Shown: positions 17,345 through 26,210 of the stretch, piece after piece | Numbering within the stretch: position 1 is the stretch's first letter | Layout of the letters: every line of letters begins with the position of its first letter | NCBI GenBank assembly: GCA_016935755.1 | Contig: JAFGQI010000117.1 | Coordinates: forward strand, 1-64,000 | Origin: Anaerolineales bacterium | GTDB taxonomy: Bacteria; Chloroflexota; Anaerolineae; Anaerolineales; UBA4823 | DNA length: 64,000 bases | Reading direction: 5' to 3' | The notes under the pieces: generated by a model | The model's input: the letters and a program-made list of their open reading frames with translations, nothing else | What the model was told of the DNA's origin: nothing | The model's database searches: none | Program-made: the position numbers and the translations under genes

Positions 17345-18403
17345 ATGTTCAAAACCCAAATTTATCTTGTGCTGGCAATTTTATCCCTCAGCATGCTTTT
17401 ATCTGCCTGCGCACCGGCTGCTTCGCCACAGCCGACCGCCACCACTGCCCCCCAACCCACCGCGCCTCTGGAACCTACCGGGATAGAGGTTATCAAACTT
17501 AAAGTATCGACCCTTCCATTTGTGTCTTATGCCCCATTTTTTATCGCTCAGGAGGAAGGTCTGTTCGCCGAGCAAGGGCTGGAAGTTGAGTTTGTCAAGA
17601 TTGACAAAACCTCCGAAGCCATGGCTGGGCTGGCTCAAGGCCAGATTGACGTAGCGGCTGGTTTCTTCGATGTGAGCACATTGAACGCCATCGCCAAAGG
17701 CGGTCAGATCAAATATGTATCCGATAAAGGCTACCTGGATACCAACGGCTGCGATGCTTCCACCTTCGTCGCTCGCAAAGACCTGCTGGAAAGCGGCAAG
17801 CTTGACGATCTGAAGAACCTGGCTGGCATGAAGATCGCCCTGACCCCCACCAGCACGGCTGAATATGCCTTAGATGTTCTCTTGAAAGGGGTCGGCCTGT
17901 CCAGTAAAGATGTCGAAGTCCTGGATATCCCGCTGCCTGCCCGCCTGGAAGGCATGGGATCAGGCTCAGTGGATATTGCCGCTACATCTGACCCCTGGAC
18001 CATCCGCATGGTCAACGCAGGCTCCGGCGTCGTCTGGAACCCCTGGCAGAAATTAATGCCCAATCTGCAGTTTTCAATCATCATGTACGGGCCTAACCTG
18101 CTGGAGAAAAACCGCGACGCTGGCGTCCGCTTCCTGATCGCTTACCTCAAGGCTGTCAAGCAGTATCACGAAGGCAAGACGGATCGCAATGTTGAAATCA
18201 TTGCCAAGTACACTCAACTCAAAGTAGAAGAAGTCAAGCAATCCTGCTGGATGTCCATGCGGGCCGACGGATCAGTAAACCTGGATGGAATGGATGATTT
18301 CCAACAATGGGCGCTTGACAAGGGTTACCTCGTCAGCATTGTTCCTGAAGATCAACTGCTGGATCTGGGATTTCTGGAGGCTGCCAACCAGGCTCTGAAG
18401 TAA
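17345..18403 (+). CDS. ABC transporter substrate-binding lipoprotein (SsuA/TauA/NMT1-like)
   Basis: A 352-residue periplasmic-type binding protein anchored as a lipoprotein. Residues 1-22 form a lipoprotein signal peptide ending in the lipobox LSAC, followed by a Pro/Thr linker. The body has the NMT1-like pattern (FVSYAPFFIAQEEGLFAEQGLEVEF, GQIDVAAGFF). The relatives bind sulfonates, nitrate or thiamine precursors, and the ligand here is not identifiable. The ORF track starts at 17309; I choose the ATG at 17345 because AAAGGA precedes it and the signal peptide starts there. It is the first gene of importer-plus-synthetase (17.3-22.7 kb). No TPP or other riboswitch was recognised. Confidence 0.88.
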   Translation: MFKTQIYLVLAILSLSMLLSACAPAASPQPTATTAPQPTAPLEPTGIEVIKLKVSTLPFVSYAPFFIAQEEGLFAEQGLEVEFVKIDKTSEAMAGLAQGQIDVAAGFFDVSTLNAIAKGGQIKYVSDKGYLDTNGCDASTFVARKDLLESGKLDDLKNLAGMKIALTPTSTAEYALDVLLKGVGLSSKDVEVLDIPLPARLEGMGSGSVDIAATSDPWTIRMVNAGSGVVWNPWQKLMPNLQFSIIMYGPNLLEKNRDAGVRFLIAYLKAVKQYHEGKTDRNVEIIAKYTQLKVEEVKQSCWMSMRADGSVNLDGMDDFQQWALDKGYLVSIVPEDQLLDLGFLEAANQALK

Positions 18404-18430
18404 TTTATTTTCTCAGCCCAGGTCACCTTT

Positions 18431-19207
18431 ATGGGTTTTCAGTGCATTCAACTTAGCAAGAAATATTCATCGCGCCAAGGGGAAGTCACCGCCTTACAGG
18501 CGGTTGACTTCCTGGTTGGCGAAGAGGAATTCGTGTGCATCGTTGGTCCCAGCGGCTGCGGGAAGACCACGCTGTTGAAAATCATCGCCGGTTTACTCAG
18601 ACCTTCCACCGGGCAAATCTTCTACAATCACGCCCCCATTAACAGTCAACCCCGCACTGCCATGGTCTTTCAGGATCAGGGTCTCTTCCCATGGATGACC
18701 GTCTTGGATAATGTTGCTTTTGGTCTGGAAATGCAAGGAGTTGGCCGGGAGGAACGTCGTTCCCAGGCGGAAAATTTTCTATCCAAAGTAGGCTTAGCTA
18801 ATTTTATTCACAGTTACCCGCATGAGCTGTCAGGTGGCATGCGGCAGCGCGTGGCCATCCTGCGCGCCTTCCTGGCAAATCCTCAAATCCTGTTGATGGA
18901 TGAGCCATTTGGAGCGTTGGATTCTCAAACCAGGCTCGTGATGCAGGAAGAACTGCTGCGCATCTGGAAAGAGCACCGCAAGACGGTTATCTACGTTACG
19001 CATGATATTGAAGAAGCCATTTTATTGGGCGATCGCGTCCTGGTGATGAGCGGGAGGCCTGGACATATCCGTATGGATATTCCGATACCCCTGGAGCGTC
19101 CACGCCACCTGGCAAACAGGGATCACCCAGATGTTGCGGAGATTAGATGGCAAATCTGGAAAATGTTGGAAGACGAAGTACGGAAAGAGCTGCGTATCCT
19201 GGTTTGA
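18431..19207 (+). CDS. ABC transporter ATP-binding protein (SsuB/TauB-like)
   Basis: A 258-residue ABC ATPase that energises import of the ligand captured by the preceding lipoprotein. Walker A is GPSGCGKTT, the Q-loop is VFQDQGLFPW, the ABC signature is LSGGMRQRV, Walker B is LLMDEPFGALD, and the switch histidine is in YVTHDIEEA. The FQDQGLFPWMTVLDN segment is typical of the nitrate/sulfonate/taurine subfamily. The stop overlaps the permease start (TTGA). Confidence 0.95.
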   Translation: MGFQCIQLSKKYSSRQGEVTALQAVDFLVGEEEFVCIVGPSGCGKTTLLKIIAGLLRPSTGQIFYNHAPINSQPRTAMVFQDQGLFPWMTVLDNVAFGLEMQGVGREERRSQAENFLSKVGLANFIHSYPHELSGGMRQRVAILRAFLANPQILLMDEPFGALDSQTRLVMQEELLRIWKEHRKTVIYVTHDIEEAILLGDRVLVMSGRPGHIRMDIPIPLERPRHLANRDHPDVAEIRWQIWKMLEDEVRKELRILV

Positions 19208-19998
19208 AAATCAAATTTGATCAGGTCTGGCTGCGGTTCGAGCCCTGGATTTCCACCCTGTTTGTCCTGGTCGGACTGGCAATCTGGGAGGTGGCGGCGC
19301 GCGCGGGGAAAGTTTCGATTCTATTCTTCCCCGCTCCCAGCACCATCTTTAGCACCCTTTTTGAATTGACCGTCAGCGGGAAAATTTTCGAGGCGACCGC
19401 AGCTACCCTCAGCCGATTAGTGATAGGCTTTATTATCGGTAGTGTTCCAGGGCTGATCCTGGGACTGACGATGGGTTGGCTGCCACGTGTGCGCGCCATT
19501 GCCGATCCAATCATTGCCGCCCTGCATCCCATCCCCAAAATTGCCATCTTTCCACTGATCATGATCATCTTCGGCATCGGCGAGGCATCTAAAATCGTGG
19601 CGATTGCTATCTCTGCCTTCTTCCCGGTGCTGATCAACAGCATGGCGGGGGTGCGCCAGATCAATCCAGTGTATTTCGAAGTGACCAAGAACTATGGCGC
19701 CAATCCATGGAAAATTTTTACCAGGGTGATCTTACCGGGCAGCCTGCCCCTGGTTCTCACCGGCGCCCGGCTGGCGATTAATATCGCCATGGTGATCGGG
19801 ATCGCGGTTGAGCTATCGGCTGCCAAAGAAGGTCTGGGCGTGATGGTCTGGTTCTCCTGGCAGACTCTGCGCACAGAAGAACTGTACGCCAGCCTGATCA
19901 TTATTGGCCTGCTCGGGTTTGGCATCAACCAGATCTTACAGCACCTTTCGCACCGGTTGGCCCCCTGGTACGATCTGCAAACTGACAAACAGTATTAA
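19204..19998 (+). CDS. ABC transporter permease (SsuC/TauC-like)
   Basis: Inner-membrane channel subunit with about six helices. The EAA loop that docks the ATPase is visible (EVTKNYGANPWKIFTRVILPGSLPLVLTG). The ORF track starts at an ATG at 19147 inside the ATPase gene; the TTG at 19204 overlaps the ATPase stop as TTGA and gives 264 residues, close to the family length, but the start is uncertain. Only two bases separate its stop from the A-T-TE synthetase ATG, so import and synthesis genes are very likely co-transcribed. Confidence 0.9.
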   Translation: MKIKFDQVWLRFEPWISTLFVLVGLAIWEVAARAGKVSILFFPAPSTIFSTLFELTVSGKIFEATAATLSRLVIGFIIGSVPGLILGLTMGWLPRVRAIADPIIAALHPIPKIAIFPLIMIIFGIGEASKIVAIAISAFFPVLINSMAGVRQINPVYFEVTKNYGANPWKIFTRVILPGSLPLVLTGARLAINIAMVIGIAVELSAAKEGLGVMVWFSWQTLRTEELYASLIIIGLLGFGINQILQHLSHRLAPWYDLQTDKQY

Positions 19999-20000
19999 TC

Positions 20001-22745
20001 ATGGCAAAACCATTCACCGAACCCGCTATTCAAAAACCCAAAGACTTCATTCCATTCCCCAAAGAAGTCCTGCAAAGCTCCTTTGTCCATCGTTTTGAAC
20101 AGATGGCGCGCCAGTTTCCAGCTGCTATGGCGGTGCACTCCCTGACTGAAACCTTCACTTACCAAAAGTTGAATGAGACGGCTAATCGTCTGGCCCATAC
20201 CATCCTGAACCAGCGCGGCCAAGGTTCTGAGCCGATCGTATTTATCCTGGAACACGACTCAGCAGCTATCCTTGCCCTGGTGGGAATATTGAAGGCGGGG
20301 AAGGCCTATGTGCCTGTTGATCCGGCTTATCCGCCAGCCCGCATCGCCCACATACTGGAGAATACCCGTACTCCGCTGGTAATTACGAACGATCAAAATC
20401 TGGGCCTGGTGAACAGGCTGCTGGAACAGCACCAGGACATTGAGGTGGTAAATCTACAGCACCTGCCCGTAAATGCTCGCTCAGATAACCCGGCGCTGGA
20501 AATATCCCCCGAAGATCTGGCTTATATCCTGTATACCTCAGGCTCAACCGGTCAGCCGAAAGGGGTGATGCACACTCACCGGGACGCGCTGCACAACACC
20601 TTTGCTCTCTGCAGCGATTTTCACATTTCGCCCAGCGACCGGTTTGCGCTCTTTATTACTCTGGGTTTCGAGGCATCACGTTTCTCAATCTACAGCGCCC
20701 TGTTGAACGGCGGCGCCCTGTGCATGTACGATATCCGTTCCCTGGGGCTATCTTCTCTGCCTGCCTGGATCAACCAGCAGGGTATCACCGTCCTGCTCTC
20801 CACTCCTTCGACATTTCGCCACATGTTTGATCTGGTACCCATGGGCGAAAAACTATCCAGTGTGCGTCTGATTATCCTGGGCGGCGAAGCGGTCCGCAAT
20901 CAGGACGTACGCCTGTTTCGCCAGCATTTTACCAGGACCTGCGTACTGGCAAACACCCTCGGCATGACTGAAACCGGCGTGGTCGCCCGTTACATTGTTG
21001 ACCACCAGGCCCGCCTGGCAGGTCACAATGTTCCTGCAGGTTTCCCCACAGGCGACAAAGTCATTCTGGTAGTTGATGAAGCTGGAAAGCCAGTGGGCGA
21101 GAACCAGGTGGGTGAGATCCTGGTCAGAAGCCAGTATCTTTTCCCCGGCTATTGGGCGGACCAGGCTCTGACTAATCAGAAAATCTATACCGACCCGGGC
21201 GACAGCCGCTACCGCATTTTCCGCACCGGTGATTTGGGCCAGAGAAGGCCGGACAGCGTTTTGGAACACCTGGGCCGGAAGGATTCACAAATTAAGATCC
21301 GCGGCTATCGAGTTGATACGGCTGAAATCGAGGCCGTGCTGGAACAGCACCCTGGTATCCGGGATGTCGCCGTGATCGCCCGCCCCAGCCAACTCTCGCC
21401 AGATGAGAATCAACTGGTGGCCTATGTAGTCACCCAGAGCAGGCCTGCGCCGACCAAGAAAGAGCTGATCGGTTTTGTAGCCAGAGTACTCCCTGACTAT
21501 ATGGTTCCTTCACTGATGGTTTTCATGGATTCCTTGCCCTTGACCTCCACCGGAAAAGTAAACCACCAGTCCTTGCCAGCGCCCGAAGAACTGGGTCAGG
21601 CAAAAGAGAGCGAATATATCGCCCCCAGGAACGATCTTGAGAAGCAGTTGGTGAGTATCTGGGAAAAAGTGCTGAAAAAACACCCGATCGGCATCAGAGA
21701 AGATTATTTTGAGTTAGGTGGCAGTTCGTTAAGCGCAGCCCAGCTCTTTACGCAGATCGAAAAAACGCTCCATAAAAAGCTGCCCCTATCTACCCTGTTT
21801 CAGGCCCCCACGATAGAAAAACAGGCCGAACTGCTCCAGCATGGCAACTGGGCTCCAGAATGGTCCTCTCTGGTAGGTTTGCAGACCTCCGGGTCCAAGC
21901 CACCCATTTTCCTGGCTGCTCCTGTGGGCGGGAACGTGCTATCCTACCACGATTTGCTCATGCATCTGCCCCCCGACCAGCCCTGTTATGGTTTGCAGGC
22001 AGTTGGATTGGATGGCATCCAGGTTCCACAGAAGAATGTTGGCGAAATCGTCGATCACTATATCAAAGAAGTCCTCACCGTGCAGCCAGAGGGACCTTAT
22101 TACCTGGCAGGCTCTTCCTTTGGTGGCATCGTAGCCTATGAGATGGCCCAAAAACTCCATGACATGGGCAAACAGATAGCGTTAGTCATCATGTTTGACG
22201 CCTATGGGCCGAATTACCCCAATCGCCTGCCCAGTACATCCCGTCTACACCGACGCGTGTTCAAATACCTGCGGCGCATTGACACCCACCTGAGCAATTT
22301 GGCTTATACAAATTGGAAAGGCCGAATGGCGTATATTCGGGTGAAAGGTAAAAAGCTTGTTACTCGCCTTTCGCGTTGGTTCCGCGAGCGGGTAGATCAG
22401 ATCATCCACCCACTGCCTCGCGAGTTGAAGAAAATTAAAACTGTCCACATGGGCGCGGCAAAGAAACGAAACCGCCATATGAGAGAAATGCGCCGCTTCG
22501 GGGGCAGGCTGGTGCTGTTTCGCGCCACCAAACAGCCCATGGGTATCTACCCTGATCCCACCCTGGGATGGGGCAAAGTGGTTGGCGAAGCCATCGAAGT
22601 ATATGAAATCCCCGGCCATCATACTTCGATCATTTACGAACCACGAGTGCATTCGCTGGCAGATATTATCAACCGGATTCTCGCCGAGGCGCAAAGCAAA
22701 AACAGCCGCCCGGTAGATGAAAACCCGGCTGATCAGACCAGCTAA
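20001..22745 (+). CDS. Stand-alone NRPS-like synthetase: adenylation, carrier and thioesterase domains (A-T-TE)
   Basis: A 914-residue single-module enzyme with no condensation domain. Residues about 25-525 form an adenylation domain with A3 ILYTSGSTGQPKGVM (177-190), A7-like RTGDLG, A8-like KIRGYRVDTAEIE and the A10 lysine in STGKVN (Lys519). Residues 545-612 are a carrier protein with the phosphopantetheine serine in ELGGSSL (Ser576). Residues 633-890 are an alpha/beta-hydrolase thioesterase with the nucleophile elbow GSSFGG (Ser706), an FDAYG acidic segment (Asp733) and a late GHHTS histidine. At the position of the amino-acid-gripping Asp235 (FDxS in GrsA) it has Glu224 (FEAS). Such A-T-TE enzymes make small products by dimerising or releasing one acid substrate; the substrate here is unknown. 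The gene follows an importer by two bases. Confidence 0.9.
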   Translation: MAKPFTEPAIQKPKDFIPFPKEVLQSSFVHRFEQMARQFPAAMAVHSLTETFTYQKLNETANRLAHTILNQRGQGSEPIVFILEHDSAAILALVGILKAGKAYVPVDPAYPPARIAHILENTRTPLVITNDQNLGLVNRLLEQHQDIEVVNLQHLPVNARSDNPALEISPEDLAYILYTSGSTGQPKGVMHTHRDALHNTFALCSDFHISPSDRFALFITLGFEASRFSIYSALLNGGALCMYDIRSLGLSSLPAWINQQGITVLLSTPSTFRHMFDLVPMGEKLSSVRLIILGGEAVRNQDVRLFRQHFTRTCVLANTLGMTETGVVARYIVDHQARLAGHNVPAGFPTGDKVILVVDEAGKPVGENQVGEILVRSQYLFPGYWADQALTNQKIYTDPGDSRYRIFRTGDLGQRRPDSVLEHLGRKDSQIKIRGYRVDTAEIEAVLEQHPGIRDVAVIARPSQLSPDENQLVAYVVTQSRPAPTKKELIGFVARVLPDYMVPSLMVFMDSLPLTSTGKVNHQSLPAPEELGQAKESEYIAPRNDLEKQLVSIWEKVLKKHPIGIREDYFELGGSSLSAAQLFTQIEKTLHKKLPLSTLFQAPTIEKQAELLQHGNWAPEWSSLVGLQTSGSKPPIFLAAPVGGNVLSYHDLLMHLPPDQPCYGLQAVGLDGIQVPQKNVGEIVDHYIKEVLTVQPEGPYYLAGSSFGGIVAYEMAQKLHDMGKQIALVIMFDAYGPNYPNRLPSTSRLHRRVFKYLRRIDTHLSNLAYTNWKGRMAYIRVKGKKLVTRLSRWFRERVDQIIHPLPRELKKIKTVHMGAAKKRNRHMREMRRFGGRLVLFRATKQPMGIYPDPTLGWGKVVGEAIEVYEIPGHHTSIIYEPRVHSLADIINRILAEAQSKNSRPVDENPADQTS

Positions 22746-22793
22746 CATCCATCAGGTAAAAATTTTCCTGCCTGGAGAGATGGATTCCCGGGG

Positions 22794-22799
22794 TATAAT
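22794..22799 (+). promoter_or_regulatory. Candidate -10 box (TATAAT) of the CBS-ACT gene
   Basis: A perfect TATAAT about 50 bases before the ATG, in the only AT-rich stretch between the synthetase and the CBS gene. The -35 is poor. Confidence 0.45.
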
Positions 22800-22848
22800 C
22801 TAATCAATCTGATATCTATCACTTTACTATCATAACAAGGAGGCTTGT

Positions 22849-23493
22849 ATGCTCGTCGGCGAACGTATGTCAAAACCGGTTATTACCATTTCCCCCGACA
22901 TGCCCATCGTGGATGCTCTCAATATGATGCGGCGCGAACATATTCGTAGGGCTCCAGTTGTTAAAGACGGGAAAATGGTGGGCATTGTCTCAGACAAAGA
23001 TTTGCTCAATGCCTCTCCCTCGCCGGCTACCTCACTTAGCGTTTGGGAGATGAATTACCTGCTGAGCAAAATTACCGTCAAAGAAGTGATGACCAAGGAT
23101 ATTCTTACGGTAACCGAGGACACCCCTATCGAAGAAGCTGCCCGCGTGATGGCAGATAATAAAGTCGGCGGTTTGCCAGTTTTGCGAGGAGATCACGTTG
23201 TTGGCATCATCACCGAGACTGATCTATTCAAGGTTTTCTTGGAACTGATGGGCGCTCGTGAACCGGGCGTTCGCCTCACGGCTTTGATGCACGAGAAAAA
23301 GGGTCAGCTTGCCAGGCTCTCACAGGCAATCTCTGCTGCAGGCGGCAATTTTGTTGCTTTTGGGCAGTTCATCGGCTCCGATCCTTCCAATCGTCTGATC
23401 ACTTTCAAAGTCGCCGATCTGGATTTGCAGCAGTTGAAAGATATTGTCGAACCGATGGTGATCAAGATAGTCGATATCCGCGACTGTCCATAA
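22849..23493 (+). CDS. CBS-pair protein with C-terminal ACT-like domain (AcuB-like)
   Basis: A 214-residue soluble regulator. Two CBS motifs occupy about residues 1-135 (MSKPVITISPDMPIVDAL; VMTKDILTVTEDTPIEEA; GIITETDLFKVF). Residues about 142-210 form an ACT-like fold (LTALMHEKKGQLARLSQAISAAGGNFVAF). CBS pairs bind adenine nucleotides and ACT domains often bind amino acids, so it is likely a metabolite sensor with an unknown partner. It has a strong AGGAGG ribosome site and its own -10-like box, and it is followed by a strong hairpin terminator. Confidence 0.85.
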   Translation: MLVGERMSKPVITISPDMPIVDALNMMRREHIRRAPVVKDGKMVGIVSDKDLLNASPSPATSLSVWEMNYLLSKITVKEVMTKDILTVTEDTPIEEAARVMADNKVGGLPVLRGDHVVGIITETDLFKVFLELMGAREPGVRLTALMHEKKGQLARLSQAISAAGGNFVAFGQFIGSDPSNRLITFKVADLDLQQLKDIVEPMVIKIVDIRDCP

Positions 23494-23515
23494 TCGCGAG
23501 CCTGTCTTCTAATAG

Positions 23516-23561
23516 AGAAGTGCAATGCGCTGGCCGTTAAACACCGGTGCGTTGCACTTCT
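23516..23561 (+). terminator. Long hairpin terminator after the CBS-ACT gene, overlapping the end of the convergent gene
   Basis: AGAAGTGCAA pairs perfectly with TTGCACTTCT, and the stem continues inward through several G-C and wobble pairs to about 18 base pairs with a loop of about ten bases. Short T-rich sequence follows on the plus strand. Its inner part is also the last codons and stop of the DUF4129 gene on the other strand. Confidence 0.7.
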
Positions 23562-25015
23562 TTCACTTCTGCTGTTTTCAGTTTCCCCCAGCCAGCCCGC
23601 TTGAGCCTCTGACCTTCCTGGGAAATGCGCTGCCAGGATTTTTCAATTTCATCCACCTCATCCGGGGTCTCCGGGTATTCTCCATAACGAACCCGGACAT
23701 AGGCTTGCGTAATCAGCGCCAAATCAGCATGTACAGCCGCGAATAATTCTCCCATGATGGGCAGAAACTCCAGCGGGGTCTTTGACGGCGGGCGGGGTAG
23801 ATTTAATTCCTGACATAATTCCATCAACTGAGCATAGATGCGCCGCACACGGGCAGCCGCCAATAATCGCTGAGCTGGTCTCAGCCGGGCGGCCCATCCA
23901 TCCAGGGCGTCTTGCAAGGCTTTACGCAGCAGCCTGCGAGCATCACCCTCCCGAAGTAAAGATTCCATCTCGCCAACATTGCGAGGTTGGCTTCTGTTGA
24001 ATGCCCGGCGGGCGCGCAGGATCAGGAGGATCACGATCAGCAGCACGACTGCCCAGAAAATCACCGCTTGCAGCCAGGGAGCAATCGGTTCTGGTGGTTG
24101 GTAGATTTCAGGAGGCAAATATGCCAGAGGCGCTTGCTCGGGAAGAACGGTAGGCGTATCCAAAAATTTTCTAAGGAGTGGGATCAGGGGACCCATGAAT
24201 TGCGAAATTGCCAGCGCAGGCAGAGCCACAATGAACAAGGCTATCGCCACCAATAGTTTGACGCCCTCGGCTAGCAGGTTCAGGAGCAACTGATATTGAC
24301 CCGTCAATAAGCTGCCGAATACTGCCGAAATAGCAACCGCAGAACCAAGAACCCCCGTCGTGCCCAAGAACCAGCGGCGATCAAAAGGGTTCTTGCTGAT
24401 CCCTTTGTGGATGCCTACATAGGAAACCCGGGCGATAATCACAGCTAAAAAGCCAACGAACAAAAAGAGAATATACCAGAACAACCCTGGCGAATATTCT
24501 GTAAATTGGTTGACCATAAACAGGTAGCCGATAAACAGCAACAGGCCCAACTCAAACCTGCGCCAGGCAGTCATCGGCCGGATCGCTTCGCGCCCCAGAG
24601 TGAGCCCTCGCCACCATAACCACAAAACAAAAAACAGCACCAGGACAGCCCCCGGATCCAGATTTACCAGCCCATTGACCACCATCAAGGGGGGTCTCAG
24701 CAGCAATAAATTCTCTGCCAGGATCAGGCAAATGAACAGCAAAGCCCCCAGGATGATGATTTGGACATGCTTCAAAAACCTCAGCGTCTCCAGAGCGAGA
24801 GCGACGGCATAGCCTGCCAGCATAATCCCACCCAGCACAAGCCCGGCGCGGGGCAGCGAAGCGACATGGCTGATCTGAATGACTGTGCGATACCAGGGTA
24901 ATATCCAGCACAGTTCAACCACCACCAACAGCATCGCGGTAACCTGAGGCCACCACAACATGGGCGATCGCAGGGATCGATTTCGAACAACTGGTAGGTC
25001 GGGCTGATCTGACAA
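23537..25015 (-). CDS. DUF4129 domain membrane protein
   Basis: A 492-residue protein with about eight hydrophobic helices in the first 320 residues and a cytoplasmic C-terminal DUF4129 domain (ARRLLRKAL, KTPLEFLPIM, YAQLMELCQ). Genes of this kind usually stand beside moxR and DUF58 genes, as here. The module is thought to act in cell-envelope or protein-complex maturation, but its function is not established. The start is a TTG at 25015, coupled to the DUF58 stop seven bases away with AGGGA in between. The last codons lie in the terminator hairpin. Confidence 0.8.
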   Translation of the reverse strand: MSDQPDLPVVRNRSLRSPMLWWPQVTAMLLVVVELCWILPWYRTVIQISHVASLPRAGLVLGGIMLAGYAVALALETLRFLKHVQIIILGALLFICLILAENLLLLRPPLMVVNGLVNLDPGAVLVLFFVLWLWWRGLTLGREAIRPMTAWRRFELGLLLFIGYLFMVNQFTEYSPGLFWYILFLFVGFLAVIIARVSYVGIHKGISKNPFDRRWFLGTTGVLGSAVAISAVFGSLLTGQYQLLLNLLAEGVKLLVAIALFIVALPALAISQFMGPLIPLLRKFLDTPTVLPEQAPLAYLPPEIYQPPEPIAPWLQAVIFWAVVLLIVILLILRARRAFNRSQPRNVGEMESLLREGDARRLLRKALQDALDGWAARLRPAQRLLAAARVRRIYAQLMELCQELNLPRPPSKTPLEFLPIMGELFAAVHADLALITQAYVRVRYGEYPETPDEVDEIEKSWQRISQEGQRLKRAGWGKLKTAEVKEVQRTGV

Positions 25016-25021
25016 GGTTGG

Positions 25022-26209
25022 CTATCCCTGGAATGGCGAATGGTATATTGTTACGCCAGGAATAACCGGTGGAGCCTGGCGAGCGAATGAAAATAACATG
25101 ACCTGGCGACCATGCTGTCGTAAACGCAAAATGGTCTCTGGCAAAGACTGGTCGACCAGACCAGTCACAATCACCAGGGTAGCGCCATACGGCAGGCGCG
25201 TTGCTTCATTGATCAAAAATCGTTCAAATGAGCCAGCTGAAAAAGGAGTCACACCAGCTAGAGCGGTCAACAAATGAACCAGCTGTTCGGGGGACCGCCC
25301 AGGCGGGACTCGAAAGGGTTGGTCGGCATGCGCCAGACAGCCATTGGAGATCAAGCCCACACGATACCCACTCTCCAACCCATGCTGCACCAGCGTTGCA
25401 GTCACGCGAACCAAATGCTCCAGCAGTTCCGGGTCAGTCCCCTCCCAATAGTGTGGAAAAGTAACGACATTCAAACAAATCACCATCACCTGGGCTGAGA
25501 TCGGCTGAAAAACCCGGACCATCAATTGGCTGGTCCGGGCTGTCGCAGGCCAGTGAATACGGCGGAAATCATCCTCCGGCTGATATTCGCGCACACCCAT
25601 CGGCTGGTTTGGATCTTCGTATAAACGTCTGCGGGCACGCCGGTCTCCAAAAGGATTGCTGGTAGGAAGCTGCATGGCCTGAAATGGAAACGGCTGCGGG
25701 AATACGGTCAGATAATCTGCCTGATCGTCCTCCCTCTGCCGTTCGAACAAGCCAAAGAGATCGCCGGATTCCAACCGGGCGGGGCCCAATTTGTAGATGC
25801 CTCGCTTGCGCAATAGCAATTCATAAGTCCGGCGATCGCGTTCGTACCAGCGCAGGCTGAAGAGGCTCAACAATGTCCCTATATCTGGCATATGGGTTGG
25901 AGAAAGCAGGTTTTCGTCGCTGGGCCCAACCAGCCGGGGCAGCGGATCAAACACCCGCAGCCAGGAAATCGGCAAAAATTTTCGGTTTTCCACCTCTAAT
26001 TGTAAGCTTAGCGATTCACCGGGAAACCCCCGGCGATAGATAAACCTCCGGTTATAAGAGACTTGGTCCAGAGAGCGGCGCTGCCACCAGCGCGCCAATC
26101 CACTGATCGCGGATAACATCAGTGTGAAGGCTGCTAATGGATAGATTTTTAGCCAAATAGCAGCAAGAAAGACCAGTCCAAGAAAAGGCCACCAGCTGAG
26201 CGGAGCCAA
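25022..26209 (-). CDS. DUF58 domain protein
   Basis: A 395-residue protein with two N-terminal hydrophobic helices (about residues 5-45) and the DUF58 signature VREYQPEDDFRRIHWPATART near residues 205-225. The C-terminal half resembles a von Willebrand A fold. The ORF track begins at 26299 inside moxR; the TTG at 26209 follows GGAGG by six bases directly after the moxR stop and fits better. It is the middle gene of moxR-DUF58-DUF4129, a widespread MoxR chaperone-linked module. Confidence 0.85.
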   Translation of the reverse strand: MAPLSWWPFLGLVFLAAIWLKIYPLAAFTLMLSAISGLARWWQRRSLDQVSYNRRFIYRRGFPGESLSLQLEVENRKFLPISWLRVFDPLPRLVGPSDENLLSPTHMPDIGTLLSLFSLRWYERDRRTYELLLRKRGIYKLGPARLESGDLFGLFERQREDDQADYLTVFPQPFPFQAMQLPTSNPFGDRRARRRLYEDPNQPMGVREYQPEDDFRRIHWPATARTSQLMVRVFQPISAQVMVICLNVVTFPHYWEGTDPELLEHLVRVTATLVQHGLESGYRVGLISNGCLAHADQPFRVPPGRSPEQLVHLLTALAGVTPFSAGSFERFLINEATRLPYGATLVIVTGLVDQSLPETILRLRQHGRQVMLFSFARQAPPVIPGVTIYHSPFQG

Positions 26210-26210
26210 A

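Noticed and set aside
19231-19245. GGTTCGAGCCC, a tRNA T-loop-like string
   Set aside because: It lies in the permease coding region and no acceptor or anticodon stem can be formed around it.
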